A DNA stretch of 64,000 nt from Phlegmacium glaucopus (taxonomy: Eukaryota > Basidiomycota > Agaricomycetes > Agaricales > Cortinariaceae): contig MU130379.1 in the NCBI GenBank assembly GCA_015039465.1, forward strand, positions 653,417 to 717,416. The letters are read 5' to 3'. Below are positions 22,492 to 34,900 of the stretch, one piece after another. The notes below the pieces were generated by a model, which was not told where the DNA came from, did not search any database, and saw only the letters and a program-made list of their open reading frames with translations. The position numbers and the translations under genes were made by a program. Position 1 is the stretch's first letter, and the number at the start of each line of letters is the position of its first letter.

Positions 22492-22696
22492 CTAGGCATG
22501 ACATGGGGCGGTAAGAAAGATACTGCGTTGTCACGGTCCACCACAAGTCCGGCATATCATACGCTGTGTGTACCTTTTGCTGTCAGTACGCAGGCGCCGA
22601 TTGGCCTCCTATCCTTCTTGAAGTTTCTAATTAGAATTTCTTACGAATTTTAACGCATGCATGTCTATAAATTGACGCTGTGCCCTTTGACACTTT

Positions 22697-22764
22697 TCTC
22701 CACGATGTCGGTGCGTGTAAGTTTGTCTCGCTCTCTCCACGATGTCGGTGTGTGTAAGTTTGTC
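22697..22764. repeat. Short tandem duplication, 31-bp units at 37-bp period
   Basis: TCTCCACGATGTCGGTG followed by (C/T)GTGTAAGTTTGTC occurs at 22697-22727 and again at 22734-22764 with one mismatch. It looks like a simple local duplication. Confidence 0.8.
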
Positions 22765-25700
22765 CATGTCATTGGTCCCGCCGGTGACACGGATCACGAG
22801 TCACGACTACAAATAAATGCTGTGTTCTCCTATTTCTCTTCCCTAAGCCTTAAAATTTATTGAAGAAAATCACGTTACATTTACAAGATTGTTTTTATAT
22901 ACGTGAGCACTTCATATGTTTACTTGGAGGAAAGTGATCGGTGAACAAGTCCTGTTACTTAAAAGAAAATATAGAGTTGTATTTTTGGCAAATTTTTGGT
23001 ATTTTCAATGACCCTCAGCGCAGGCGCTGGCGTGATTTCGAACATGACAAGTTCGACACACGTACTGCCATCTGATTCTGGCACATGTGTAGCAAATCCG
23101 CCGAAGGCAGACGGGCGGAGCAACCTCTCATTGAAAATTGATTGAAAGGTCGTATGTCCGGGAAGGTCGAACGATTTTCAAGCAGTCTTTCACTGTCGGC
23201 GGATCCTCCTACTATCTATAGTCTATGTTAACACGAGGTATTACGCCTCGAAAATGCAGCCGTGACTTCATTATAGCTTTCAATTTTCAATGACAGTGAC
23301 AGTGTGTGCTGTGCCACGTCAAAACTGCGATTATCTCTTGTCTATCTGCAACCACCAATTGCAATGGTTGCTATTTTTCTATCCTCAACAGCGCTAGCAG
23401 CCTCGCTAGTGTAATTGTAATGCTTGCCCACTGGCAGCCCTTAGCCTCGAATATACGTGCATTTTATACAACCTTGATATAAGTTTGTAACCATGACCTC
23501 GTGAATAGTCAACGTCGACCTGTCAAAGGCCATGATCACCCGATCGACAAAGTCTTTAACGGAACAGGAACGGATGACCCTGTCACAATTGCTCATTTCG
23601 CCTCGTACACCGTGGTATGGTACACACTGTCGGCCGCTTGCGAGAGTTATAAAAAAGTTATATGGACGGTTGGACATACGAGACACTCCGCGACCGATGG
23701 TGCGATCGAGTCGTATAATTAGTAATATCAAACCGGATTACTGGCAGCTTTTTAACGCACAGGTAAATAGTTCGGCGTACCTATTTTTGAAGTTCGCGGG
23801 GTCGCGGAGTCTTTGTTGGTACTGACAAGCAATTACCTCCCGCAGATCTGCTGGAATTCTCCAACAGCATCGAGAATAAACTTCCCCATCTTACGAACCT
23901 ACACACTTTTAATCAGGAGCGGTGCTTATATCGGTATATTGCCAAGTCAAACGGCGGTCAAATAATAGCTCGATTCTCCCTGAAGCTGACGTTTGAAGAT
24001 ATCGGATCTCACTGACGAGTTGCAGGATTAGAAAAATGCATCGTATCGAAAGGCACACACCTTATCTCACATCAATGGGAGGTGACATGTTCCCATGTTC
24101 ATGGAGGTACCATTCGGTTGGAGAGGTGCCAAGTGGCAAGGGTTAACCATGTCCCAGGGAAGCCCAGGGATCGGGTTGCATGGGTGAAGACAGGTTGTGG
24201 TCTAGGTCAAGTCCATTGGGAAGGTTTCTGTCTTCAGTCCCGCTTGTCAGGTCTAAAGTGTGTTTCGAAGCCTCTTGTGGGTCCATCTCAGCGGCGAGCC
24301 CCCCATTCCTTTATCCGCTTGCAGAAAATCGATACAAGAGGTCCTAGCTAATGGAGTAAAAACGCCGACGACCTGGAGTACATATCAAGCCCCAAGAAGC
24401 TCTCATCGGACATATAGCATTGACTGATGCTCCACAACATGAGAAAAGATTGACAGTTGAATGTAGATGATCGTGGCAATTTTAGCAGCATTTAGGATAA
24501 ATTAATGCAATGTTCAGGAGCAGACCCAGGCAGGGACCGTTGCACGGGATAGAGGGGTGCCGTAGTATGGTTAACCCGTGCCGTTGTCAGTCTGGTCAAT
24601 CAGACGCCATCAAAAGTGACTGTGCAACAGATGAGTAACTAGTACAACACCAGTACACTACATATATAGTATGCTACAGGGGTGAACAATAAGCTACAGA
24701 ATAAAGGGAGAATGTCAATTAAGGAATGTACCTGAAGACAACATCGCATATGTAGTATACATAGTACACGGGAAACTCTGAATAAACTTTATCTTTTTGG
24801 AATCAACATGCCACAACATGCCACCGGCATTTTCCGATTCCAAAAAAGATAAAGTTTGTTTGGAGTTTCCAATCCAGTTCACTGGTAAGCATTCCTCGTA
24901 GCTCTGGCAGGAAAACGCGTCGACTCTTTTCCCATTCCCTTCCATCCACACTCTTATTTTGCTCCAATATGTATCAGGCTTACACCTTCACTTTCGGCAC
25001 CTCTGATCTTTCTGTTAACGACACCCAAAGTCCTTCAGGCAGGTTTGCTCTGGACGGGACTCGATTCTCAGCAAAGCCAGTACGCATGGAATGGACAACA
25101 GAGCCCATGACATCCTACGCACACGGTGGATCAATGACACCGCAAATGTACCGTTAGCAATGATTCTAGTGTTAATATTCTCAGCTCGTTAAAAGTACCT
25201 TCCACCACTTGTCATCTCTTCAAGTTGGCGTATCCTCATTGATTGCGGCTGTTGGGATTTCATCCCGCACATGGAAATTCTCTTGGGTATTTTGAAGACA
25301 TTTCAATGGATAAATTGTCAACGTGATTGGTACTTTGAATCATCGTCGAGTTGAGCGCAATGAGTAGGGCCTTCCCTCTTCTAGTGCCCAAAGAGGTCAA
25401 TGAATCACGTCTATGCTGGTTGACCAAGGCAGCTCGGAGCTATGCTGCAACAGGCTCTCATGCAAAGAACTTGATCACTGCAGGATTCAGCGCGGTCGAG
25501 GCCTCGTAGTGAGCCTTGGGGTGAGCACTCATAGAAAAAAATGTGGAGGCAAGTCAGGGATCTCATCAGCAGGTAAAGTTCTGAAAGACTGCAATTTGTG
25601 TTGAGAGTAGGTACATTGTAGTCCACAGTAATGTCGGCCTCCATCGTGTCGCCCCTACATGATGGAGAAGGATACAACGTGGTGTAGGGCTACCAAGAAA

Positions 25701-26037
25701 CCCGTGTCGAAAGCGTTTCCCTGAAATGAGAAGAAAGTATGAAAAAAAGCTAAAGTTCATGGATAAACTACAAATAAAAGACGAAGCAGTAAAAGGCTGA
25801 AGGAAAATTCAGAAGGCTACAAGTGCTTGTGGTGAAACTTCCGACACAAACGCTTAGGGGTAATTCGCCGATCGTGTTTCGGACCAGTCTCTGCGGGTCT
25901 CATGTATCTCATCTCGGTTGTTTGTCCTACTCTTCCCAGCCCCCAGGTATTGCTAGTTTTCGTCCAAACCCCTCGAACTTTCAGTTGGAGAACAACGACG
26001 GAACTCGGAACAAAGTCGATGAAAAGAAAGGGGAGAG
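22765..26037. other. 3.3 kb without a recognisable gene
   Basis: Only small unlinked frames are present, for example 23441-23825, 24082-24351 and 24969-25157. The last reads MYQAYTFTFGTSDLSVNDTQ, but no family was recognised and it could be chance. One clear structural feature, an inverted repeat at 24771-24870, is listed separately. The final few hundred bases should hold the promoter and possibly a 5' exon of the gene at 26038. Confidence 0.4.
24771..24870. repeat. Imperfect inverted repeat with 34-bp arms and 31-bp loop
   Basis: The left arm 24771-24804 and right arm 24836-24870 are reverse complements apart from a few mismatches and one indel. The shared core is TTCCAAAAA(A)GATAAAGTTT. 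The loop contains two copies of ACATGCCA. It would fold into a strong hairpin if transcribed. Its origin (small foldback element or regulatory RNA precursor) cannot be told. Confidence 0.75.
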
Positions 26038-26766
26038 ATGAGTATCTGTGTTGCGCTGGGCATCATGTTCGGCCGGGGTATCCAGAGTCTTTACGTCGGT
26101 ATCAAGAAGAAGCGGGAGACGAAACGGCAGAAAAAGAGGGAGCAGCAACGACTCTCTGAACAACCTCATGAATCTGCATACTTCCAGCCTTCAGGTCGAG
26201 GCGAGTATCAACATTTAAGTGATCAGGGAGAGGAGATATTGGGCGGTTCTGACCATGACCATACTCAACACCATTTCCGACGTGATGGAGAGAATAATCC
26301 AAGGACACATCCGCAGCTGCACAGGACAGTAGCTCCGAGTCCTTTGCAAACACTCGATTGGATGGACACACCGGTAGATCCATTGGAGGATACACTACCA
26401 ACATACGACCACGGCGCAGCACAGTTACCTCCCTACGATCATACTCTCCCGAATTCAACTGGAAGGATAACATCACGTCGCGGAAGAAGACGCCAAAGAG
26501 AAGGTAGACAAGCTTATGAACCATTAGATGGAATTGGGAGACGAATCAATAATGAGCCTCAGTTACGGGCACGCGCCTGTACGGGGATCAGAATCAGGGA
26601 ACACCCCGGTTTGGATGTAGATCATGATCAAGGAGCAGGGGGAGGTATAATATGGTATGATGCGTTGGAAGATCGGTATGAGGTTATTTCGAGGTCGTTG
26701 GCGCCTCCTACAGAGCCACCACTGCCACCGCCATATATGCCAAACAGTTGCATAATGTATGGTTGA
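26038..26766 (+). CDS. Hypothetical protein with PPxY-like motifs
   Basis: A single open frame of 242 residues from ATG 26038 to TGA 26766. It starts with a short moderately hydrophobic stretch (MSICVALGIMFGRGIQSLYVG), followed by a strongly basic run (KKKRETKRQKKREQQR). The rest is hydrophilic and rich in His, Pro and Arg. Repeated tyrosine motifs stand out: LPTYDH, LPPYDH and, near the C-terminus, LPPPYMP. PPxY and LPxY motifs are ligands of WW domains such as those of Rsp5/Nedd4-type ubiquitin ligases. The N-terminal layout suggests a short membrane anchor with a cytoplasmic tail. No enzymatic domain is visible and the family is unknown to me. A small upstream exon cannot be excluded. Confidence 0.55.
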   Translation: MSICVALGIMFGRGIQSLYVGIKKKRETKRQKKREQQRLSEQPHESAYFQPSGRGEYQHLSDQGEEILGGSDHDHTQHHFRRDGENNPRTHPQLHRTVAPSPLQTLDWMDTPVDPLEDTLPTYDHGAAQLPPYDHTLPNSTGRITSRRGRRRQREGRQAYEPLDGIGRRINNEPQLRARACTGIRIREHPGLDVDHDQGAGGGIIWYDALEDRYEVISRSLAPPTEPPLPPPYMPNSCIMYG

Positions 26767-27187
26767 AAGAAAAGTCTTGATTTGTGACTTTTGTTGTAAA
26801 TCATGATCAGCAACCAGATTTCTTTATTTCTCGTATGTAACAGAAGAATTTCTATGGGACTCTCTGACTGTAGTTTCTGGAGATATTCCTGGTTAGCGTA
26901 ATAGTGATTTTTTTGCAGTCAGACGTTAAAAAGATTCTTATGGCCTCCCGAGAGCTAGTACAAATCCTGATGCCCTGCTGACTATAGGCCCTTGTTGACA
27001 GAAAAACTCCATCACCATGGATCACGTAATATGTAGTGAAGGAGCGGAATTTCACAGGCTTTCTTCCTTCCTCCCACAACCTCCCGCAACTGGACGAGGC
27101 CTTGGATTTCCTACCTTTCCTTCTAAACCCACTTTCTTTTAAAAACCCACTGTCTTTCTCGACAAAATTATCAAAAAAACAATCGTC

Positions 27188-28556
27188 ATGACTCAATTAC
27201 ATCAACGCAACATGGCACGTCATGAAGTTTTGGCTCGACAACTTGTCCCAATTGTATCATCTTCGAGTTCGACGAGCCCTTGTATGTATTTTATTGCCTA
27301 GTTATTGTCTTGTTGAAATGTAGTGCCATTTAGCTTCCTCAGCACCTGCGCCATCTGAGCCTCCTTCAAAACATACGCCTGATCCTCCACGACCTCAACC
27401 ACCGTTGACTACTTCTTCATCCTCCAGCACTTCTTCTGTCCAATCGACCACTCAAGCCCCACCTCCTCCCGTTGTCAAGACCTCGACCTCGACCTCGACA
27501 TCGACCTCGGTTTCAACTTCAACTTCGGCTTCCACTTCCAAGGCTTCTTCAACCACCTCTAGTTCTAGTACAACGTCCTCCACGGTCCGCTCTACCTCTT
27601 CCGTTCCCAAGTCAACGGTTCGTACCTTTTTGCACGGCTCCACAAACTGCTTTTTACTCAAATATATATATAGACGGTACTCGCTCCTGCTAACCCCATG
27701 GTGACCACCGATCAATTTACCCCCACCATCTCTGATGGCAATCTCACGCCGACTGGTACTGATGGCTTGGGGACTACTAGCGCTACCGCTCCTGCTGCGT
27801 CAGCGAGTTCTAACGTATCAGCCGGCACTATCGTTGGTGCTGTCGCGGGTACTCTTGTTGGTCTAGCCCTCCTAGGATTTCTCATCGCCTTCCTCTTTGT
27901 ATGTTTTTCAATTAATGTGTACACATCGTTCTTAGTGTTAAATCTTTTCTCCTTTCTTATAGCGCCGGTACCGGCAGTCACGGCGTCGTTCCATGCGCGA
28001 TTCGGACTTTGGTACATTCCGTCGTTCCATGTTCGCTCCACGATCTGCCGCCCTTACTCCTGATATGGCCGAGAGTGACCACAATGCCACTCCTTCCCTT
28101 GGTGAACCCTATATTCCTTATCCTGCTACCGCTGCTCAACCACCTTCGCGAGCCCTTGCTGCTGCTGCTGCTGCTGCCACTGCTGCCAGTGGTGGTAGCC
28201 TTCAAGAACGACCTAAATACGTTTACGGCCAGGACCCAAGTCATGCTTACCAGCAATGGCAGCATGATGATGTTGCTAGCGACATCGCTCATGGTGGTGC
28301 TTACAGCTCGCAACCTCAAGTTCAAAGCGCTTACAACGCAGAGGCTTATGGGAGCTACGCCAAGTATGAGGATGTCGGCCATGGCGTTGTCGGCGGCGTG
28401 CCCGCTGGAACTGCCATGTATCAAGATGCACAGCGCGCATATCAGGGGCAACAAGGATATGATCAAGAATATGCGGCGTATAATTATTCGACGCAGCATC
28501 AAGCTTATGCAATGGGATCGAACGGTGCACAAGGCGATGCGTATAATGGAATCTAA
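27188..28556 (+). CDS. Ser/Thr-rich single-pass membrane protein A
   Basis: Four exons: 27188-27281, 27334-27617, 27674-27898, 27963-28556 (TAA), giving 398 residues. The N-terminal third is a low-complexity Ser/Thr/Pro ectodomain, likely O-glycosylated, including a run of alternating Ser-Thr near 27480-27560. A transmembrane helix (GTIVGAVAGTLVGLALLGFL, about residues 177-201) ends exactly at intron 3. It is followed by RRYRQSRRR and a long cytoplasmic tail rich in Ala, Gln, Tyr and Gly. The layout resembles fungal wall-stress sensors of the Mid2/Wsc type, but no WSC cysteine domain is present, and there is no clear cleavable signal peptide at the chosen start. The next gene has the same exon layout, so the pair arose by tandem duplication. 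Function is inferred only from architecture. Confidence 0.8.
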
Positions 28557-29554
28557 ATTTAGGAGGTTTGATGGAGAGATAAAGGGCTTCTTGCTCCTGT
28601 CTTCTCTACCTTTGGCTGAGGTTCATGTATATTACCCTTTCTCTCGTGCTTGATGCTCTTGTTTTTATATTTATTCCTACGACTCTTTACCTTTCTTCAC
28701 TTTCTGGTCGACGCCACTTGCGAACCCCTTTTTCCTCCCCTTCCTCCTGCCTTACGCTGTTTCCACTTCTCATTCTGACCATTGACAGCACACTCAAAAA
28801 ACTCACCACCACCGACATCGAATATACCATCCACCCCATTGACTTTCCTAACCCCTTTGTCTTATTCATTTGTGTCCCTTTTTATACTCCACCATGGTAT
28901 TTTTCTAGACATTTGCTATTATTTCCCCACGTTGATCGATCTCTTAGGCAAGTCTAATCATTGTCCAAAGATTTTTTGTTGTGTGTGTGTTCTACTTATA
29001 CCTTTTATATGATTTATGTTTTGTTTCCATAATTGCCTCAGTGATATCCAACACCTTTCTTTCCTCACTCCGAGCTGGAAACTAAAAGAGAGGCTTTTGT
29101 TTTAATGCTTCCTGTTCCGGTCATTCATTTGTTCTTCCTCTTGTTTTTCTTTCTCTACATTTGTATCCTGTAGTTAACGTACATAGGTGCAATTCCTTTT
29201 TTATTTATTTACTTGAGTGAGAAAGACAGCCTATTCGGAGATGTCGGTGGGTTGTGTAGACAACCAATGGATGACCACGCGACATGATGCTTGATGTGAT
29301 TGGCTGACCAAAGATCCATTCTCCATTTTCTCTCACAAGTCCTTACCTCCTCTCCCAACAGCCCCCTTTCCGTGAAACAGCCCACTTTCCGTGAAAGTCG
29401 ATATCCTGTCTTTTCTCCCCTTCTAGTTCTACAGTGATCCTATCAATCTACAGTCATTTTCCATTCCACTCTTTTCTCCCTAGAATTCACCATACCCGTC
29501 AACTTGAATTGGATCTTTTAGAGAACTTTATCTGGCGATTGGCTCGTTGCTACG
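28557..29554. other. Intergenic between tandem paralogues
   Basis: A pyrimidine-rich, T-rich region typical of fungal 3' UTR and promoter. CT-rich tracts precede the next start at 29555. TTTCCGTGAAA occurs twice near 29367-29400 (CTTTCCGTGAAACAGCCC and CTTTCCGTGAAAGTCG), an obvious short direct repeat in the putative promoter. Confidence 0.45.
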
Positions 29555-31313
29555 ATGACGCTCCCAAACCCACAAAAACTATCTGCACTGCATCGTAGGA
29601 GAGGTTTGCACCTTCCGAGAGCCGAGACGACAGCTAAAGTCGTTGGTGCGCTTTTTCCTCCCCTCTTCAAAAACGTGGTTTCTGCTAGAGTCTGGGCTAA
29701 TCTTTATTGTTTTAGATGCGACTCCACCTCCTAAGTCCACGGCGCCAGCACCGGTGGTTGATAGACCCAAAGAAACGACGACAGCCACACCTGAAAAATC
29801 CGCCCCAACTCCGGTGCTCCCCCTCATCCCCACCATTTCCTTGCCTCCGCTGTTAGGGCTAGGAGCCACCACTACCACTTCTCACATTACATCGAGTAGT
29901 ACCACCTCTACAACCGCGGTTTCGGTAACACCTTCTTCTATAACTACCTCCCTTCCCGTGCGTCCATTCTCTCTTCTTTGACGCGATTCTCGTTACTCAA
30001 AATAATTGGTTATTGATAGACGACGCAGAGAACCCTACCTGTTGTTACGTCGACGTCACATATCGTTGTTCAGGCCACCACTAGATTTTCGAGTTCTACA
30101 CATACCCCTGAACCCTCTGCAGTAGCTCGAGGTAGCAGTGGACTGAGTACAGTCACATTGATTGGTGGTATTGGGGGTGCGCTAGGCGCTACCATCTTAT
30201 TTACCGTCGTAGTTGCATTTTTCCTCGTGTGTTCTTTCTTCACCCCTCTTCAATTATTTTTTCTCACTGGTGTTTAATTTTTTTACCGACATTTAGCGTC
30301 GTTGGCGCAAGAGGAAGGCTACTGAGGATGCATTCGACGCAAGTAAATTTAGACGGTCTGCTATCCTACTAGATGAAAAAGACGATGATATCCGTGGCCG
30401 CCCCCGTCCTCCAACTATGATTGAAAGAAGAAATGTATCACCAACTGCAGCAGCAGCTTCGCTCTCCTCGCCTTCTGCTGCATACCCTTATTCCGATCAG
30501 CCACCTGTTTTCCCATCTGCTGCACCTTTGTCCGGCAATGAGCGTGCCCAGTCATTCGCACAACACGGTGCGCACCAAGGTCAATACGGGGCGGTACCCC
30601 TTCAACCCCCCTCTTTTGCTGCCGGAAACCAATTTGGCGGTGCTCCAAACGTTCCTACCACACATTACGGTGCTAATCCCTATGCTGGACAAGGAGATCC
30701 CTTTGCAACTTACGCTATTCCAGGTCAAGGTCATGAACAGTCTGGGTATGGAGCTCCTCCCATGCCTGGTACTCATGGTCCTGGAGCATATGCGCCTTAT
30801 GGCGTTGATCCTAGATACCCCCAATATCAGCGTTACCCACGTCAGCGACAGAGTCCTCAATTTGGTCAAGGCCCCGCTGTTGATACTGGATCTGGTGCTT
30901 CCTTGACTAGGGAGGAAAGTATTTCGTCCCTCGTGAACCCATTCGCACCTCTTCCTGTTCCCACAAAGCTGGGGCCGACTGAAGGTTCTGGCTCTGGCTC
31001 TATTTCGACTTCGACTTCGTCTTCGTCATCAATTTCCGAATCAACACGTGGAGCTTCCTTCGTAACTCGTCAATCCCAGGAAGCGCCACCCGCGTATACG
31101 AATGCCGGAGTGTATACGGATGTGAAGAGAGATGTCAAAGTGTCACCGTCTACCTCGGCGTCATCGTTGAGAGTCGTGAACGATAATGCCAATTCTGATG
31201 TGCCAGATACCACCAAGACAACTACGACCAAATCAAATGGGAGTGCACCAAAGCTGAGGCCTTTGTCCTCGTACACTCTTTATAACGATGATGATGCTTA
31301 CGGCGGGATGTAA
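29555..31313 (+). CDS. Ser/Thr-rich single-pass membrane protein B (paralogue of A)
   Basis: Four exons: 29555-29645, 29716-29957, 30020-30226, 30297-31313 (TAA), giving 518 residues. Intron phases (1, 0, 0) and positions match protein A, with the third intron again directly between the membrane helix and the basic stop-transfer block. The ectodomain is Thr/Ser/Pro-rich. The helix LIGGIGGALGATILFTVVVA (about residues 156-180) is followed by RRWRKRK. The cytoplasmic tail of about 335 residues is disordered, with Pro/Gly/Tyr-rich sequence, a Ser-rich run near 31000, and the motif EAPPAYTNAG, a PPxY WW-domain ligand. Ectodomain and tail have diverged strongly from A, while the gene layout has not. 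Probable cell-surface sensor or anchor; no ligand or partner is visible. Confidence 0.82.
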
Positions 31314-31957
31314 AAACGTTGAGTATTTATTTATGCTGGCCGTTGGGTGTGTATATACTTTCTTATAATTTTTTTTTTGGTTTTATCTTTCGTCCCTTTT
31401 CTTCTTCTCCTTACACAAGGCTTGATTTTCTTTTTTGCCCCCCAAGTTTCACTTGTCACTTCAAAATACGTTGCATAACTATACCTTGTTTTGTTTCACC
31501 GCCCTGTCTTATTACCTGCACCTCTACTGAATATTTATTATTCATGGATTTTCTCCTATTCCTTTAGTAGGTTAGACAGGACATTCTTGTACTCTGTTCT
31601 TTTCTTTTCTTTTATTTTCTTTCAACCACCTGATGGATTATCCTTGTATTGAAATTTTATGAATTAATATTTCTTGTAAATACTTCAGTATTTTATATAC
31701 CTCTAGGCACCCTTCGAAACCTTTATCGATGTGGTTCCGAAACCCCTTCCCTATCCCTATCATTCACACTATAAACATTGGCCTAAATAAATTCAAAAGG
31801 TTCAAAGCAAAGATACCCCACCCTCGAATAGAATAGCGAACAGTGTTTCGGTGGAAGATATGGCTTAAGGCCGAGTTACGATGCCTAGACCGGCAACATC
31901 CGAAAGCGGCATGTTGGTCACATAAGTGAAATTTGAGGTATTGCGTCCTGGTCTTGT
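31314..31957. other. Intergenic, upstream of Lon
   Basis: T-rich 3' flank of membrane protein B, then about 250 bp before the Lon start. I saw no confident heat-shock element, although TTCGAA occurs near 31714. Confidence 0.4.
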
Positions 31958-34900
31958 ATGAGCGCTATCTTTGCTTTGGTACGAGCAGCTCCGGCTATTC
32001 GACGTGGATTGCATCCACCTCGACGACTTTTCTCAAGTTCACTACCTCTCTTGGTCAGAAATAACAATTCTGTGAAAGCACCACGATGGCTCAACTCGAA
32101 AGATACACCACCGCCAGCTCAGGAAGAAGAACAGGATTCCACTGAAACAGAGGAACAGCCAGAGTCTTCGTCCAGCTCAGACTCTTCTTCTTCTACAACC
32201 CCAGACGATTCTCCATCCCAACCTTCTTCACCCTCCTCCATTCCTCCTCCATCAACCCCTGGCTCAATTGCCAAGCAGTCCGTGCCGGAGATCTACCCTC
32301 AGGTTCTGGCTCTCCCTATTGCCCGCCGTCCCCTTTTCCCAGGTTTCTACAAAGCCGTAGTCGTCCGAAATCCAGCCGTTGTAGCAGCCATAAAGGAAAT
32401 GATGAAACGCGGTCAACCCTATCTAGGCGCCTTCCTACTCAAAGACGAGAACACGGATAGCGACGTCATCACAGATATCAACTCTGTCCATGAAGTTGGT
32501 GTCTTTGCTCAGATTACCAGCGTATTTGCTGCGGCTGGAAGAGGTGAAGACGACAAAGAGGATGGTTTAACCGCTGTCTTGTATCCACATCGTCGAATAA
32601 AAATAACCGAACTTGTCAAGGCTGGTCCACCCAAGATCACTGAAGACCAACCACAAACAGTGGAACCTCCGACACCCCCGCCTTCTCCGCCTCCAGAACG
32701 ACAACTGGCTGAACAAAACACAGGTATCTATCTTTTTTTTCTTTTTCCTTTTTGCCATATCTTCTTCACACTGTTCCAGGTCCCGTACAAACGGCTTTCT
32801 TGCATAAACACGACATTTCTATCGTCAACGTCGAGAATCTCATTACGCTACCTTACAATAAAGACGACCAGTATATCCGTGCTTTCATGTCGGAAATCGT
32901 GTCCGTGTTCAAGGATATCGCTCAACTGAACCCCCTCTTCCGCGACCAAATAACAAATTTCTCCATTAACCAAGTTGCCGCCAACGTCTTTGACGAACCA
33001 GACAAACTAGCCGACTTTGCAGCTGCTGTATCCACTGGTGAAGTTCAAGAACTACAAGACGTTCTCGAATCCCTCGTTGTCGACGATAGACTCCGAAAAG
33101 CTCTCCTCGTCTTGAAGAAAGAACTCATCAATGCTCAACTCCAAAGTAAACTCTCAAGAGACGTTGACAGTAAAATCGCCAAACGACAACGTGAATATTA
33201 CCTCATGGAACAACTTAAAGGCATCAAGAAAGAGTTGGGTATGGAGAGTGATGGCAAAGATAAACTCATTGAGAAGTTTAGAGAACGAGCTGCTGCTTTG
33301 AAAATGCCAGATGGTGTTAGGAAGGTTTTCGAAGAAGAGTTGGCGAAATTGCAAGGATTGGAACCGGCTGCTAGTGAAGCGAATGTGACGAGGAATTACT
33401 TAGATTGGTTGACTCAGGTATGTAATTTTTCTCTGAAAATCTATCTCATCTAACGTTTCTCATTTTAGATTCCTTGGGGTCGTCATACGCCTGAAAACTA
33501 TTCCATCACTCACGCTCAAACGGTACTCAACGAAGATCACTATGGACTTACCGATGTGAAATCACGTATTCTTGAATTCCTAGCTGTTGGTAAACTACGT
33601 GGCACTGTTCAAGGGAAGATTATCTGCCTCGTTGGACCACCGGGTGTTGGCAAGACATCGATTGGCAAAAGTATTTCGAGAGCTTTGGGCAGGCGGTTCT
33701 TCAGATTCAGTGTGGGTGGTTTGACGGATGTAGCAGAAATCAAAGGCCATAGAAGGACTTATGTTGGGTAAGATCGTTCTAATATTCTCACTACCATGTT
33801 AAGTGGATTTTCTAGCGCTCTACCAGGCAAGATCATTCAAGCTTTGAAACGCGTCGAGACCGAAAACCCACTCGTTCTCATTGATGAAGTTGACAAGATC
33901 GGTCGTGGAATTAATGGAGACCCTGCTAGTGCTTTATTGGAGATGTTGGATCCTGAACAGAACAATAGTTTCTTGGACCACTAGTATGTTTGTTTTTTCC
34001 TTTCATAGCTATCGATGTTCTTAACCTTTTTTCTAAAGCATGGATGTTCCTGTAGACCTCTCACGGGTGCTTTTCGTGTGTACTGGTATGTCCATCGTTC
34101 TTTGGCCTCAATGACCCCCCTGGCTGATTTGGGAAAATTAGCCAACAACCTTGACACTATCCCTGCTCCCCTTCTCGATCGTATGGAGGTCCTTGAAGTT
34201 TCAGGTTATGTCTCTGAAGAAAAGTCGGTTATCGCATCTCGTTATCTGGGTCCTCAAGCCAAAGAAGCTTCTGGATTAGCAGAAGCAGACGTCGAACTAG
34301 AGTCAAGCGCTGTCGATGTACTCATCAAGTATTATTGCAGGGAGAGTGGGGTTCGAAATTTGAAGAAACATATCGAGAAGGTGTGTGACTGTGGGTTTTG
34401 GGGGTTGAGATTATTTATGGCTGACCTCTTTTTTGGAAATAGATTTATCGTAAAGCTGCTCTTAAGCTCGTGCAGGATCTAGGAGAAGATACTTTCCCTG
34501 AACCCAAACAACCTGTTGCATCTGCGACTCTCGACGTTGGCTCAAACACAGACATTCCCTCTAGCATAACTCCAGAAACCACCACATCATCATCGACATC
34601 TGACAAAACCCCTTTGGAACCCGTCAACGCTGTCGAATCACAAGAACCACCGCTAAACGAACCCATTTCTAATCCTACTATTCCTCCTGAAGCCGATCCG
34701 AAGAAACCTGTGACAACGAAAGAGAGGAAGCCAATGCATATTCCTTCGTCTGTTCATGTACGAATCACCCCTGATAATTTGAAAGAGTATGTTGGTCCGC
34801 CTGTGTATCAGAAGGATAGGATGTATACGCATGCGCCACCTCCTGGTGTTAGTACTGGACTTGGATATTTGGGTAATGGATCTGGTGCGGTGATGCCTAT

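Noticed and set aside
28009..28653. Leucine-rich 214-codon frame over membrane protein A exon 4
   Set aside because: It is a shadow frame of the real exon, which continues the protein from the membrane helix. Its composition reflects the Ala/Gln/Tyr codons of the true frame.
31700..31957. Heat-shock element upstream of Lon
   Set aside because: Only a single TTCGAA-like core was seen, without the three alternating GAA units needed.
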